Shown: positions 40,543-51,562, counted from the first letter of the stretch. The stretch is DNA of 64,000 nucleotides from Flavobacteriales bacterium (GCA_004214175.1 SGZH01000001.1:62001-126000), one strand, 5' to 3'. Program-made: numbers and translations. Notes: generated from the letters alone by a model not told the origin.

Positions 40543-43236
40543 TTATAGGCGTTTGTCTGGTTCTCTTCGTTTTTCATATTTAATATCACTTAATAGTGAA
40601 GACTTAATTCCAATAAACATATACCAGGAAGTATTTATACTTCCGATTGGAGTCCAATTAAAACTTAATCTCCAACTTTCTAAATCCCTTTGAAATCTAA
40701 ATTGTGTAAGTGTAACTCCATTATTTTTGAAATCATAACCGGAGGAAATACCAACTTTCCATTTGGGAGAAAACTCAATATTAGAACTTATCATTAAAGA
40801 TTGAGATGTGATTTTGTTTTGCCTGGCAGTGTTTTGATAGGTCATCGTGTAAGCAAGTCTTAAATCCCATGGAATTGAAAAATTATACCAATTATAATCA
40901 GAACTAGAAGAAGATTCAGTATCTACATCAAATTTACTGGGATCGTTAATAGGAGTAGAATTACCAAACAAATCATCAGGTCTACCACCATTTTTAAATG
41001 TTTCAGTTTCAAAATCATCTTTTTCTTTTCCCCTAAAATCAGAGCTAGAAAAATTATAGTTAACACTTATGTTTCCATTCGTAAGTCTAAAAAGACTTCC
41101 TCCATTATTTATATTAAATTTATCGATTCTAATATTATTATTGTCCAATGCATAGGGGTCTAAGGTTCCATTAAAATTTAAATCTAATTTTTTTACAATC
41201 GGAATACTACCAGAAAAACGAATTGGATTCCAATTCAAAGAGTCCCCTAAAATATTGTATGCGGTATTAAAATTTAAATTATTTAAAAGCACTACTTTTT
41301 TTGGTTTTATAGCTGTTGTGTCGCTATCTTTAATCTTAGCCTCAAAAGTATTACTTAAAGAGATGCCAACATTACTTGACCTTACTTTTGAAGGGGCCCC
41401 ATATAAAGATTGTTCAAACCTTGAATATTCTATATTTTCATCAATAGCATTTGGATCTTGATAAGAGTCATAATAATGCTCGTAAGATGGATTAATATTA
41501 TAACTAACTGAAGGTCTAAACACATGCCTAATTGCTTCAATTTTTTTATTTTTACCGAAATTAAACATACCATACACTGTTGTGCCTAAATTTGCTGAAA
41601 AATTATAGGTTCGATAACTATCAAAACCACTTATAGTATCCTTAACAACTCCACCTTCACCGTTATTTATAGATGGATCATAATCTTTTTTTACAGTATC
41701 AAAAACCCATGTTTCCTGGAAGGTTGTACTTAACGATGAGCTTAAATGCTTAAATACTTTAAAATTGGTACTGATAGGAATAGTATGACGTGCACCTAAC
41801 TTGGCACCTTCAAACATTTGAGAGGTAAAAAACTCTGAATCTGTTGTTCTAATTCTATTTTCAGCAGTTAAATTATATTGCAAATTTATATTTTCAATAA
41901 TTCCTTTTTTGGCGCCTATTTTTGGTTCAAATGGAAAGATTCTGGCAACACTAGCATTTAAGTTTGGTAAGGACATATTAATCTCTTCTGTATTTGTATT
42001 TTGAGAATGTGTACCAGCAATTGAAAAATTTATTTGTGGAATTGTTTCAAATGTTTTTGAATACGATATGGAGGAACTAAGCGTATTAACTAGAGAACTT
42101 GCATTGTTGGTTTGATTAATTGATTGATTAAAATATTGGCTACTACCAAGATTAACTGATGCTGAAAAACGAGAACTAGGATTCGATTTTGTATCTTGAT
42201 TGTGGCTCCATCGAATATTGTAGATTGCACTTTCGCTAAAATCATCAAAACCTCGATCTCCATTAATTAACTTTTCGTATCTAAAACTAACATTTCCTCT
42301 AAATTTATAACGTAATGCATAAGAAGATTCTCCACGTAATGCATAACTTCCATTGGTGTAATAATCACCCAGTATAGTTAAGTCTGCATAATCACTCAAA
42401 GCAAAATAATAACCACCATTTTGAAGAAAAAAACCACGATTTCTATTATCTCCAAAACTAGGAACTATAAACCCAGAGGTTCTATTTTTTGTAAGGGGAA
42501 AAAATGCAAATGGTAAACCTAATGGTAAAGGTACATCTGCGATATACATATTTGAGAAACCAGTTATGATTTTTTTATTAGGAACAACTTTTGCCTTACG
42601 TGTGTAAAAGTAATATTCCGGATTATCGATATCTTTAGCAGTAGTAAATTTAATATTTTGTAAATAATAAACTGAGTCATTAACTTTTTTCGCAACTTCT
42701 GCTTTATAGTTAATTTCATCTTTACCAGATCTTGAATTATAGATTAATGCTTTTTTTGTATTCATATTAAAACGAATAGAATCAGGAATCACTTTATTAT
42801 TGGTTTGTGTAAATATTGGTGTTTGAGAATAAGTACCCGCACTATCAATTCCTCTTGCATAGATTTCATTTTTATTGTAATCTAAAATGATGTACCCCGA
42901 CTCAATACGCATGTCTTCATAGGTAATATAGGCATTGTTATACATATAAACCTTATTTTCTTTTTTATCTAAATAAACATAATCATCACCATAATAATCA
43001 ATGACATCAGTTAAAAATTCATCATTAGATTTTATAGAATCTATTTTTACGGTATCTAACTCCATTGTTCTCAATTCCGTTTTTATAGATGGATCATTTG
43101 AAGTTATAGAATCGTTTTCTTTTTTTAGAGGAATTGTAGTTTCGTTTTTTATCGGTAATTCCTGAGAATAAACATTACCATTACATAATGAGACAAGCAC
43201 CAAAGTTGTTATAATAAAATGCCTAAAAGTTTGCAA
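40543..43236 (-). CDS. lptD: LPS-assembly outer membrane protein LptD-like
   Basis: OstA-like N-terminal region (YMYNNAYITYEDMRIESGYIILDYNKNEIYA), large beta-barrel; TTG start. Confidence 0.85.
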   Translation of the reverse strand: MQTFRHFIITTLVLVSLCNGNVYSQELPIKNETTIPLKKENDSITSNDPSIKTELRTMELDTVKIDSIKSNDEFLTDVIDYYGDDYVYLDKKENKVYMYNNAYITYEDMRIESGYIILDYNKNEIYARGIDSAGTYSQTPIFTQTNNKVIPDSIRFNMNTKKALIYNSRSGKDEINYKAEVAKKVNDSVYYLQNIKFTTAKDIDNPEYYFYTRKAKVVPNKKIITGFSNMYIADVPLPLGLPFAFFPLTKNRTSGFIVPSFGDNRNRGFFLQNGGYYFALSDYADLTILGDYYTNGSYALRGESSYALRYKFRGNVSFRYEKLINGDRGFDDFSESAIYNIRWSHNQDTKSNPSSRFSASVNLGSSQYFNQSINQTNNASSLVNTLSSSISYSKTFETIPQINFSIAGTHSQNTNTEEINMSLPNLNASVARIFPFEPKIGAKKGIIENINLQYNLTAENRIRTTDSEFFTSQMFEGAKLGARHTIPISTNFKVFKHLSSSLSTTFQETWVFDTVKKDYDPSINNGEGGVVKDTISGFDSYRTYNFSANLGTTVYGMFNFGKNKKIEAIRHVFRPSVSYNINPSYEHYYDSYQDPNAIDENIEYSRFEQSLYGAPSKVRSSNVGISLSNTFEAKIKDSDTTAIKPKKVVLLNNLNFNTAYNILGDSLNWNPIRFSGSIPIVKKLDLNFNGTLDPYALDNNNIRIDKFNINNGGSLFRLTNGNISVNYNFSSSDFRGKEKDDFETETFKNGGRPDDLFGNSTPINDPSKFDVDTESSSSSDYNWYNFSIPWDLRLAYTMTYQNTARQNKITSQSLMISSNIEFSPKWKVGISSGYDFKNNGVTLTQFRFQRDLESWRLSFNWTPIGSINTSWYMFIGIKSSLLSDIKYEKRREPDKRL

Positions 43237-43399
43237 TGCTACGATACCTTTTTTTTGTAATTTTGGCTTGATGATTGTAAGTTAAATTAAAAAGAAATAC
43301 ATTTTTTCAAAAATAAGCATATTTTTTATGTGATTTTTTTTTAAAGTATTTTTTTAACAACTTGATTACAATGAATACCTAAGATTAAAAACGTTTTAA

Positions 43400-44527
43400 A
43401 TGGTTATTAATTATAAATCTATTTTTTTTATTGTTTTTTTATTTTTTGTGACTAAATCAAATTCTATGGTCAAGAATTATAAAAATCCTGATAAACCTTT
43501 TATCGTTGTATTAGATGCAGGCCATGGTGGACATGATCCTGGAAATTTGGGAAATGGTTACAGAGAAAAAGATATCGTTTTAAAAATTGTGTTAGAAATT
43601 GGTAGGATCCTAGAGAGACAACCCGACTTTAAAGTTATTTATACTCGGAAAACAGATGTATTTGTAAAATTACATGAAAGAGCTCCAATTGCAAATAGAG
43701 CAGATGCAGATTTATTTGTTTCTGTGCATTGTGATGCTTTTACTAATAATGCTTTTGGAGCAGGAACTTTTGTGTTGGGATTACATAAATCTAAAGCTAA
43801 TTTTGAGGTGGCTAAAAGAGAAAATGAAGTAATTTTTTTAGAAGACGACTACGAAGAAAATTATGAAGGATTTGATCCAAATTCACCTGAATCCCTAATT
43901 GGAATGACTTTAATGCAAGAAGAATATTTAGATCAAAGTATCCTTCTAGCATCACTAATTCAAAATAATTTTTCTAATAACTTGAATAGAAAAGATCGGA
44001 GTGTTAAACAAGCTGGGTTTATGGTCTTATATAAAAGTTATATGCCAAGTGTTTTAATTGAAGCAGGATTTTTAACTAACAAAGAGGAGGGAGCCTATTT
44101 AAATTCAACGAAGGGTCAAAAGGAGATTGCAAATGAGATTGCTAAAGGTATTATTACTTATAAAAAAAGTTTATCTGTTACTAATGAAATAATTCAAGAT
44201 TCTTTAAATCAATCAGAAAATATAAACTCTCAAAATAATAGCCCATCGGAAAATAATTATAACGGAGTTGAATTTAGAGTGCAGATTGCAGCTTCAAGTA
44301 AAAAGTTAGAACCAAAACCCTATAACTTTAATGGCCTCAAAAATATTAAAAGAAAAAAAGAAGGAAAGCTATTTAAATATTACTATGGCTCTACTTTTGA
44401 CTATGATGAAATTTTAAAATTAAAAATAGATGTCCTTGAAAAAGGTTACAACTCTTGTTATATTGTAGCCTTTAAAGATGGGAAAAAGTTAAAATTATCA
44501 GATGTTTTAATTTCTACAAACAAATAA
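43400..44527 (+). CDS. N-acetylmuramoyl-L-alanine amidase
   Basis: VVLDAGHGGHDPGNLG, SVHCDAF, MPSVLIEAGFLTNKEE. Confidence 0.94.
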   Translation: MVINYKSIFFIVFLFFVTKSNSMVKNYKNPDKPFIVVLDAGHGGHDPGNLGNGYREKDIVLKIVLEIGRILERQPDFKVIYTRKTDVFVKLHERAPIANRADADLFVSVHCDAFTNNAFGAGTFVLGLHKSKANFEVAKRENEVIFLEDDYEENYEGFDPNSPESLIGMTLMQEEYLDQSILLASLIQNNFSNNLNRKDRSVKQAGFMVLYKSYMPSVLIEAGFLTNKEEGAYLNSTKGQKEIANEIAKGIITYKKSLSVTNEIIQDSLNQSENINSQNNSPSENNYNGVEFRVQIAASSKKLEPKPYNFNGLKNIKRKKEGKLFKYYYGSTFDYDEILKLKIDVLEKGYNSCYIVAFKDGKKLKLSDVLISTNK

Positions 44528-44580
44528 ACTTATTTCACCATTTTATTTATAAATTTGTTTGAATTAAAATACATTAATCT

Positions 44581-45531
44581 TTGAAAATCACTAAAGAAAT
44601 AAAGACTGGAATATTAGCATTATTTGCCATTTTATTATTAATTTATGGCTATGGTTTTTTGAAAGGCTCCGATCTTTTCTCAAATGAAAGAACATTCTAT
44701 GTTTCCTATGATAATGTTGCCGGTTTAACAGTTTCTGCTCCTGTAACTATAAATGGTTATGTCGTTGGTCAAGTAAAAAAAATAGAATTTGAAAACGATT
44801 TAGGAGGACTATTGGTTACTTTTTCAGTTACTGAAGATTTTAATTTTTCAAAAAATAGTATCGTAAGAATATACAGTACAAGTGTTATTGGAGGTAATGC
44901 TCTAGCTATTATACCTGAAATTGATAAAGATCGTATTGCAATAGACGGTGATGTCCTAAATGGGGAAATTGAAAAAGGAATGCTTGAATCATTAACATCA
45001 GGGCTAAAGCCTTTAGAAAACAAAATTTATACAACGCTCTCAGGATTAGATTCACTACTTAGTAACTTTAATTCAGTTTTAAATAAAGACACAAAAAATA
45101 ATTTAAAAGATGCCATTAGTAGTTTAACAAAAACAGTCTACTCATTTGAAGACAGCTCTTCAGATTTAAATTCTTTATTAAAAGAAAACAAACCAAAATT
45201 AGACAGTACCTTTTCTAATCTGGAAACTATTACTGATAATTTAGCAGTTTTCTCAGATTCTTTAACTCAAATTGATATAAAGGCTATTTCTAATAATTTA
45301 CAGACTACGCTGGATAGTTTTAATTCAATAATGGATAAGTTCAATAATGGCAAAGGAAGTATAGGTAAGTTGATAAATGATGAGAATCTTTATAAAAATC
45401 TTCAAGCTGCCTCAAAAGAATTAGAAGAATTATTAAGAGATTTAAAAGAAAATCCAAAACGATACGTTCATATCTCAGTTTTTGGAAAAAAAGAGAAAAA
45501 ATACGAACCTCTTGATTCTAATAATAAGTAG
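44581..45531 (+). CDS. MlaD/MCE family lipid transport protein
   Basis: TTG start; N-terminal TM and MCE domain (YDNVAGLTVSAPVTINGYVVGQVKKIEF). Confidence 0.92.
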   Translation: MKITKEIKTGILALFAILLLIYGYGFLKGSDLFSNERTFYVSYDNVAGLTVSAPVTINGYVVGQVKKIEFENDLGGLLVTFSVTEDFNFSKNSIVRIYSTSVIGGNALAIIPEIDKDRIAIDGDVLNGEIEKGMLESLTSGLKPLENKIYTTLSGLDSLLSNFNSVLNKDTKNNLKDAISSLTKTVYSFEDSSSDLNSLLKENKPKLDSTFSNLETITDNLAVFSDSLTQIDIKAISNNLQTTLDSFNSIMDKFNNGKGSIGKLINDENLYKNLQAASKELEELLRDLKENPKRYVHISVFGKKEKKYEPLDSNNK

Positions 45532-45534
45532 TCT

Positions 45535-46854
45535 ATGCATTATATCCCGAATATTTTGTTTTTAATCATTTTATTTCTTGGCATAGGTTTTTTTGTCAAG
45601 AATTGTAAAAAAATTATCAGAAATATAAAGCTAGGTCATAAAGTAGATATTTCGGATCATAAAAATATACGTTGGAATAATGTTTTCAGAATAGCATTAG
45701 GTCAGTCAAAGATGGTAGTTAGACCATTGTCAGGATTTCTTCATATTATTGTTTATATTGGATTTGTTGTTATTAACATCGAAGTGTTAGAAATCATTAT
45801 TGATGGATTATTTGGTACCCATCGTATTTTTTCTGGTCTTGGAGTTTTTTACGATATTTTAATTGGTTCTTTTGAAATTTTAGCATTTTTAGTTTTGATT
45901 AGCGTGATCGTATTTTGGATTCGAAGAAATTTTAAAAAAATTAAACGTTTTTGGTCTGCAGAAATGAAAGGTTGGCCAAAAAATGATGCAAATATTATTT
46001 TATATTTTGAGATGGTATTAATGTCATTATTCTTATTAATGAATGTTTCTGATTTACAACTTCAATTATTAGGAGTTGATCATTATAATGTTGCAGGTAG
46101 TTTTCCAGTTAGCAGTTACCTTTTACCTTTGTTTGAAAATTTTTCAGTATCGAGCTTAATTATTTTTGAACGAACTGCATGGTGGCTTCACATCATTGGT
46201 ATTTTTATTTTTTTAAATTACTTATATTATTCTAAACACTTACATATCCTATTAGCATTTCCAAATGTATATCATGGAAGTGTCGAACCTAAAGGGAAAT
46301 TTAATAATTTAGAGTCAGTTACTACTGAAGTTAAATTGATGATGGATCCAAACTTAGATCCTTTTGCAACACCTAGTGGAGGATCTGAAGTCCCTGCAAA
46401 GTTTGGTGCAAGTGACGTATTAGATTTAAATAGGACACAATTATTAAATGCATACACCTGTACTGAATGTGGCCGTTGTACTAGTAATTGTCCAGCTAAT
46501 CAAACTGGTAAAAAATTGTCTCCAAGAAAAATTATGATGGATACCCGTGACCGTTTGGAAGAAATAGGGAATAATATTGATAAAAACGGTGAATTTAAAG
46601 ACGATAATAAACAATTGTTAGATAATTATATCACAAGAGAGGAATTATGGGCTTGTACTACTTGTAATGCTTGTGTTGAGTCATGTCCGATTAGTATAGA
46701 CCCATTATCTATCATAATGGATATGCGTCAATATTTAGTAATGGAGCAATCAGCTGCTCCAAACGAACTAAATATTTCTATGACAAATATTGAAAATAAT
46801 GGAGCTCCTTGGCCATACAATCAAATGGATCGATTAAATTGGAAAAATAACTAA
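45535..46854 (+). CDS. Membrane (Fe-S)-binding protein, heterodisulfide-reductase-like
   Basis: Multi-TM N-terminus and two 4Fe-4S motifs CTECGRCTSNCP and CTTCNACVESCP. Confidence 0.9.
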   Translation: MHYIPNILFLIILFLGIGFFVKNCKKIIRNIKLGHKVDISDHKNIRWNNVFRIALGQSKMVVRPLSGFLHIIVYIGFVVINIEVLEIIIDGLFGTHRIFSGLGVFYDILIGSFEILAFLVLISVIVFWIRRNFKKIKRFWSAEMKGWPKNDANIILYFEMVLMSLFLLMNVSDLQLQLLGVDHYNVAGSFPVSSYLLPLFENFSVSSLIIFERTAWWLHIIGIFIFLNYLYYSKHLHILLAFPNVYHGSVEPKGKFNNLESVTTEVKLMMDPNLDPFATPSGGSEVPAKFGASDVLDLNRTQLLNAYTCTECGRCTSNCPANQTGKKLSPRKIMMDTRDRLEEIGNNIDKNGEFKDDNKQLLDNYITREELWACTTCNACVESCPISIDPLSIIMDMRQYLVMEQSAAPNELNISMTNIENNGAPWPYNQMDRLNWKNN

Positions 46855-46855
46855 T

Positions 46856-47290
46856 ATGAATAAAAACGAAATAGATAAATTATTAAATGATAAAACAGAA
46901 GCAGGAGAATCTGTAAGTCCTGTTTTACCAGACGGTATTAAAAACTACTTAATAGATATTGACGGAACAGTATGCGATGATATTCCTAATGAGGAACCAG
47001 ACCGTATGCTTACAGCAAATGTTTATCCAGATGCTTTACGAACATTAAATAAATGGTATGATGAGGGTCATATTATATGTTTTTTTACTTCACGAACTGA
47101 AGAACATAGAGAAAATACTGAGATTTGGTTAAAAAAACATGGTTTTAATTATCATTCTTTATTAATGGGAAAACCTAGAGGTGGAAATTATCACTGGGTA
47201 GATAATCACCTTGTCAAGGCAACACGATACAATGGAAAGTTTACTGATTTAATAGACAAAGAAATTACAATTCAAGTTTTTGATGATTAA
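46856..47290 (+). CDS. Small HAD-like hydrolase
   Basis: LIDIDGTVCDD, FFTSRTEEHRENTEIWLKKHGF, HWVDNHLV. Confidence 0.8.
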   Translation: MNKNEIDKLLNDKTEAGESVSPVLPDGIKNYLIDIDGTVCDDIPNEEPDRMLTANVYPDALRTLNKWYDEGHIICFFTSRTEEHRENTEIWLKKHGFNYHSLLMGKPRGGNYHWVDNHLVKATRYNGKFTDLIDKEITIQVFDD

Positions 47291-47328
47291 AATAAAGTTT
47301 TAAAATTTTTACTTTAAATTATATGTAA

Positions 47329-48123
47329 ATGAGTGAAGCATTAAAAGTCCCAACAATGGCAGAGTATCTTGCTCAGGGAAAAATCCCTGAAGTTTTATTT
47401 TGGGTAGGATGTGCCGGAAGTTTTGATGATAGAGCAAAAAAAATCACTAAAGCTTTTGTTAAAATATTAAATAACTGCGATATTGACTTTGCAGTTTTAG
47501 GAACTGAAGAAAGTTGTTCTGGTGATCCTGCAAAAAGGGCAGGTAATGAATTTCTTTTCCAAATGCAAGCAATGACTAATATCCAAGTGTTAGATGAATA
47601 TAAAATAAAGAAAATTGTTACCACCTGTCCACATTGTTTTAATACTCTAAAAAACGAATACCCAAATTTGGGTGGTCATTATCATGTAATACATCACACA
47701 CAATTTTTGAAGGATTTATTAAATGAAGGAAGATTAAAAGTGGAAGGTGGAAAATTTAAAGGCAAAAGAATAACTTTTCATGATCCTTGTTATTTGGGAA
47801 GAGCAAACAATGAATATGAAGCACCTCGAGATTTGCTAAAAAAATTAGAAGTGGAACTTATAGAAATGCGAAGATGTAAATCTAATGGATTATGCTGTGG
47901 AGCTGGAGGAGCTCAAATGTTTAAAGATGCAGAACCAGGAACAAAGGAAATTTATGTTGAGAGAACAGAAGAGGCTTTAGAAATAAAACCCTCAATAATT
48001 GCAACTGGTTGTCCTTTTTGTAATACTATGGTAACAGATGGAGTTAAGTCAAAAGAAAAAGAAGCCGATGTAAAGGTTTTAGATATTGCTGAAATTATTG
48101 TTAATGCTGAAGATTTAATATAA
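47329..48123 (+). CDS. (Fe-S)-binding protein, CCG-domain (HdrB-like)
   Basis: CAGSFD, HDPCYLGR, CCGAGGAQMF, ATGCPFCNTM motifs. Confidence 0.92.
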   Translation: MSEALKVPTMAEYLAQGKIPEVLFWVGCAGSFDDRAKKITKAFVKILNNCDIDFAVLGTEESCSGDPAKRAGNEFLFQMQAMTNIQVLDEYKIKKIVTTCPHCFNTLKNEYPNLGGHYHVIHHTQFLKDLLNEGRLKVEGGKFKGKRITFHDPCYLGRANNEYEAPRDLLKKLEVELIEMRRCKSNGLCCGAGGAQMFKDAEPGTKEIYVERTEEALEIKPSIIATGCPFCNTMVTDGVKSKEKEADVKVLDIAEIIVNAEDLI

Positions 48124-48608
48124 TGTTAGTAAACTTTGACGAACTTCCTGAAAATTCACGAATATGGATTTACCAATCAAATAGAAAGCTAAGTGATAGT
48201 GAAATACTTTCTATAGAACCAAAAATTATAACATTTTTAAATTCATGGACAGCTCATGGAAAAAATTTGGAAGCAGGCTATGAAATTAAATACAATCGTT
48301 TTATTGTATTTGGATTAAATCAAGAAAATGCATCAGCTTCTGGCTGCAGTATTGATGCTTCTGTTAATTTCATCCAAGCGATTGAGAAAGATTTTGATTT
48401 AGATCTAATGGATAAAATGAACGTTACTTACTACAATGGAAAATTTATAGCACATAAATCGTTAATTGACTTTAAAAAAATGGCTAAAGCTAAGTCAATT
48501 TCAAAAAATACGATTGTCTTTAATAATCTTGTAAATACTAAGATAGACTACCTTAAAAATTGGGAAGTACCAGCAAAAGATAGTTGGCATGGAAGATTTT
48601 TAAGATAG
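48123..48608 (+). CDS. Conserved flavobacterial protein, commonly labelled 'ABC transporter ATPase' but without Walker motifs
   Basis: YQSNRKLSDSE..FLNSWTAHGKNLEAGYEIKYNRFIV; TAATG overlap with the preceding gene. Confidence 0.8.
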   Translation: MLVNFDELPENSRIWIYQSNRKLSDSEILSIEPKIITFLNSWTAHGKNLEAGYEIKYNRFIVFGLNQENASASGCSIDASVNFIQAIEKDFDLDLMDKMNVTYYNGKFIAHKSLIDFKKMAKAKSISKNTIVFNNLVNTKIDYLKNWEVPAKDSWHGRFLR

Positions 48609-48630
48609 TTTTTATTGACTACATTAACCT

Positions 48631-51546
48631 ATGAAAAAACTTTTCGTCACTACTTTAATTCTATTTTTTTTCAATTTTTTATCAGCTCAGGATTTTTATC
48701 CTTTACATATAGAGAAAGACCAAAAAAATCAAAAAAAATGGGTGGATAGTATGTACAACTCGATGTCAATTAATGAAAAAGTCGGGCAACTTTTTATGGT
48801 TGATGTTTTTTCAAAAGATTCAAAGAATAAAACAGACCTTATAGATTCACTAATAAAAAATCACCATATAGGTGGAATTATTTTTTCTAAGGGAGGTCCT
48901 GTCCGTCAAGCCAAACTAAGTAATCATTATCAGAATATCTCAAAAACTCCTTTATTAATAGCAATGGATGCAGAATGGGGTTTAGCAATGCGTTTAGATT
49001 CTACTTATGCGTATCCTTGGAATATGACGCTAGGTGCGATCACGGATAATAAAATAGTTTATGATATCGGTAAACAGATAGGAGAACATGTTAAGCGAAT
49101 GGGCATGCATATTAATTTTTCTCCTGTAGTAGATATTAATACAAATCCTGATAATCCTATCATTGGTAATCGCTCTTTTGGTGAAGATCGAGATAATGTT
49201 ACTAATAAGGCTTTAGCTTATATGCGTGGTATGCAAAGTAGTGGTATACTTGCAAATGCAAAACATTTTCCAGGTCATGGTGATACAGATCTAGATTCAC
49301 ATAAAATATTACCTACGATATCGTTTACAAAAAAAAGATTGGATAGTATTGAGTTATATCCTTATGAACGTTTATTTCAAGAAGGTTTATCAAGCGTTAT
49401 GGTAGCTCATTTAAATGTTCCAGCATTAGAAAAAAGAAGAAATTTACCATCTTCAATTTCAAAGACAATAGTTACCGATTTATTACAGAATCATCTAAAT
49501 TTCCATGGTTTAATTTTTACAGATGCTCTAAATATGAAAGGAGCATCAAATTTTAAAAAACCTGGTGAAATTGATTTAGCAGCTTTTTTAGCAGGAAATG
49601 ATGTGTTATTAATATCAGAGAGTATTCCTAAGGCACATCAACTTATCGTTGAAGCCTTTAGGAAAGGTAAAATATCAGAAGAAAGATTATCGAGATCAGT
49701 AAAAAAAATATTATTTGCTAAATATAAAGTTGGCTTAAATAACTATCAACCTATCGAGTTAAGCTCGTTACTATCAGATTTAAATACCCCGTATGATGAT
49801 TTTCTCTACGAAAAAGCTATAGAAAATGCACTAACCGTAGTTAAAAATGATCGTCTTATCATACCAATTAGAGAATTAGAAAATACAAAGATTGCTTATG
49901 TCCATATGGGAGATGATTCAGGAACCTATTTTTTAAACCAACTAAATAAATACACTAAAGTAGACTGGATTAAAGCTAATTCAATTGCTGATTATAAACA
50001 AAAACTAAAAGAATACGATCTTACGATCATAGGTTTTCATAAATCAAATGTCAATCCATGGAAAGAATATAAATTTAGCGATCATGAACTAACAACTCTT
50101 TATGAAATATCTAGGACCAACAAGGTCATTTTAGATGTATTTACAAGACCTTACGCATTAAATGATATACAATCATTTTCTAATATTAACGGTATCGTAT
50201 TGTCTTATCAAAATAGTAAAATTTCACAAGAATTATCTGCACAACTAATTTTTGGTTCTATAACTGCTAAAGGTTCGTTACCTGTTTCTATCGGAAATCA
50301 ATTTCCAGTAAATTTAACAAACTTCACACGTTTACAAAAACGGCTACAATACGGAACTCCAGAGAGTGTTGGAATTAACTCAATCAAATTAAAAAAAATT
50401 GATTCATTAGTAAATCATGGAATAAAAGAGAATATGATGCCAGGTGCACAAGTTCTAGTTGCACGAAAAGGAAAAATTATATATAATAAAACTTTTGGGT
50501 ATCATACTCAAGAAAAAATAACTAAAGTTTCTGAGAATGATATTTATGACCTAGCATCGCTAACAAAAATTTTAGCAACCTTACCAATGGTTATGGAATT
50601 AGTTGATGATAGTACAATAAACTTAGATACTAAGATTTCAGAATTACTTCCCGAATATTTTGGAACTAATAAAGAAAATATAACTATTAAAGAAATGCTT
50701 TCGCATTATGCAAGGATTAAATCATGGATCCCTTTTTACCTAGAAACTTTAGATTCTTTAAATGTACCAGATAAAAAATATTACTCAAACAGTAAATCTA
50801 AAAATTTTAAAACTCAGGTGGCTAATAACTTATTCGTAAGAAACGATATGAAAGATTCAATTTATACGAAGATCAAGGAAAGTGAACTATATAAAAATTT
50901 AGAGTATAAGTACAGTGATTTACCATTTTATATTCTTAAAGAATACATAGAACGTCACCATAATAAGCTATTTAAAGATTTGGTTCAAAACAACTTATAT
51001 CAGTCATTAGGAGCAAACCTTACAACTTTTTTACCATTAGAGAAATTTTCTTTGAATATGATACCACCAACAGAAATAGATCAATATTTTAGAATGCAGA
51101 AAATTCATGGCTTTGTTCATGACCAAGGTGCTGCTCTTTTGGGAGGAGTAAGTGGTCATGCTGGATTATTTAGTAATTCTAATGATATAGCAAAAATCAT
51201 GCAGATGTATTTATGGAATGGTAGTTATGGAAACAAGCAATACATAAAATCAGAAACCATAGATTTATTTAACTCCTGTAATTTCTGTAATGAGGATGTA
51301 AGACGGGGAGTAGGTTTTGACAAACCGCAATTAGAAGATCTTGGACCAACTTGCGGTTGTATTTCTATGAATAGTTTTGGTCACAGCGGATTTACAGGTA
51401 CTTTTACCTGGGCAGATCCAGATGAAGAAATTATTTATGTTTTCTTATCAAATCGAACCTATCCATCTGCAGAAAATAAAAGTATCATTGAAAATAATTT
51501 ACGAAGTGATATTCAAGGCTTAATTTACGAATCAATTGAAAATTAA
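48631..51546 (+). CDS. Glycoside hydrolase family 3 / serine beta-lactamase-like hydrolase fusion
   Basis: NagZ-like AKHFPGHGDTDLDSHKILP and FTDALNMKGA; C-terminal SLTKI (SxxK), HSGFTG. Confidence 0.92.
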   Translation: MKKLFVTTLILFFFNFLSAQDFYPLHIEKDQKNQKKWVDSMYNSMSINEKVGQLFMVDVFSKDSKNKTDLIDSLIKNHHIGGIIFSKGGPVRQAKLSNHYQNISKTPLLIAMDAEWGLAMRLDSTYAYPWNMTLGAITDNKIVYDIGKQIGEHVKRMGMHINFSPVVDINTNPDNPIIGNRSFGEDRDNVTNKALAYMRGMQSSGILANAKHFPGHGDTDLDSHKILPTISFTKKRLDSIELYPYERLFQEGLSSVMVAHLNVPALEKRRNLPSSISKTIVTDLLQNHLNFHGLIFTDALNMKGASNFKKPGEIDLAAFLAGNDVLLISESIPKAHQLIVEAFRKGKISEERLSRSVKKILFAKYKVGLNNYQPIELSSLLSDLNTPYDDFLYEKAIENALTVVKNDRLIIPIRELENTKIAYVHMGDDSGTYFLNQLNKYTKVDWIKANSIADYKQKLKEYDLTIIGFHKSNVNPWKEYKFSDHELTTLYEISRTNKVILDVFTRPYALNDIQSFSNINGIVLSYQNSKISQELSAQLIFGSITAKGSLPVSIGNQFPVNLTNFTRLQKRLQYGTPESVGINSIKLKKIDSLVNHGIKENMMPGAQVLVARKGKIIYNKTFGYHTQEKITKVSENDIYDLASLTKILATLPMVMELVDDSTINLDTKISELLPEYFGTNKENITIKEMLSHYARIKSWIPFYLETLDSLNVPDKKYYSNSKSKNFKTQVANNLFVRNDMKDSIYTKIKESELYKNLEYKYSDLPFYILKEYIERHHNKLFKDLVQNNLYQSLGANLTTFLPLEKFSLNMIPPTEIDQYFRMQKIHGFVHDQGAALLGGVSGHAGLFSNSNDIAKIMQMYLWNGSYGNKQYIKSETIDLFNSCNFCNEDVRRGVGFDKPQLEDLGPTCGCISMNSFGHSGFTGTFTWADPDEEIIYVFLSNRTYPSAENKSIIENNLRSDIQGLIYESIEN

Positions 51547-51554
51547 AATTTTAG

Positions 51555-51562
51555 TAATTTTG
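51555..51562 (+). promoter_or_regulatory. Putative -7 box (TAATTTTG) for bshA
   Basis: TAnnTTTG 19 nt upstream of the ATG. Confidence 0.5.

Noticed and set aside
43234-43251. Possible third ATC start, for lptD (in-frame ATC GTA GCA TTG)
   Set aside because: A TTG start is available at 43236, so there is no need to invoke ATC here.
46856-47290. Annotation as phosphoheptose isomerase (a label often seen for this family)
   Set aside because: The sequence has HAD motifs (DIDGT) and no SIS domain.
48123-48608. Annotation as ABC transporter ATPase
   Set aside because: 161 aa with no Walker A/B or signature motif.
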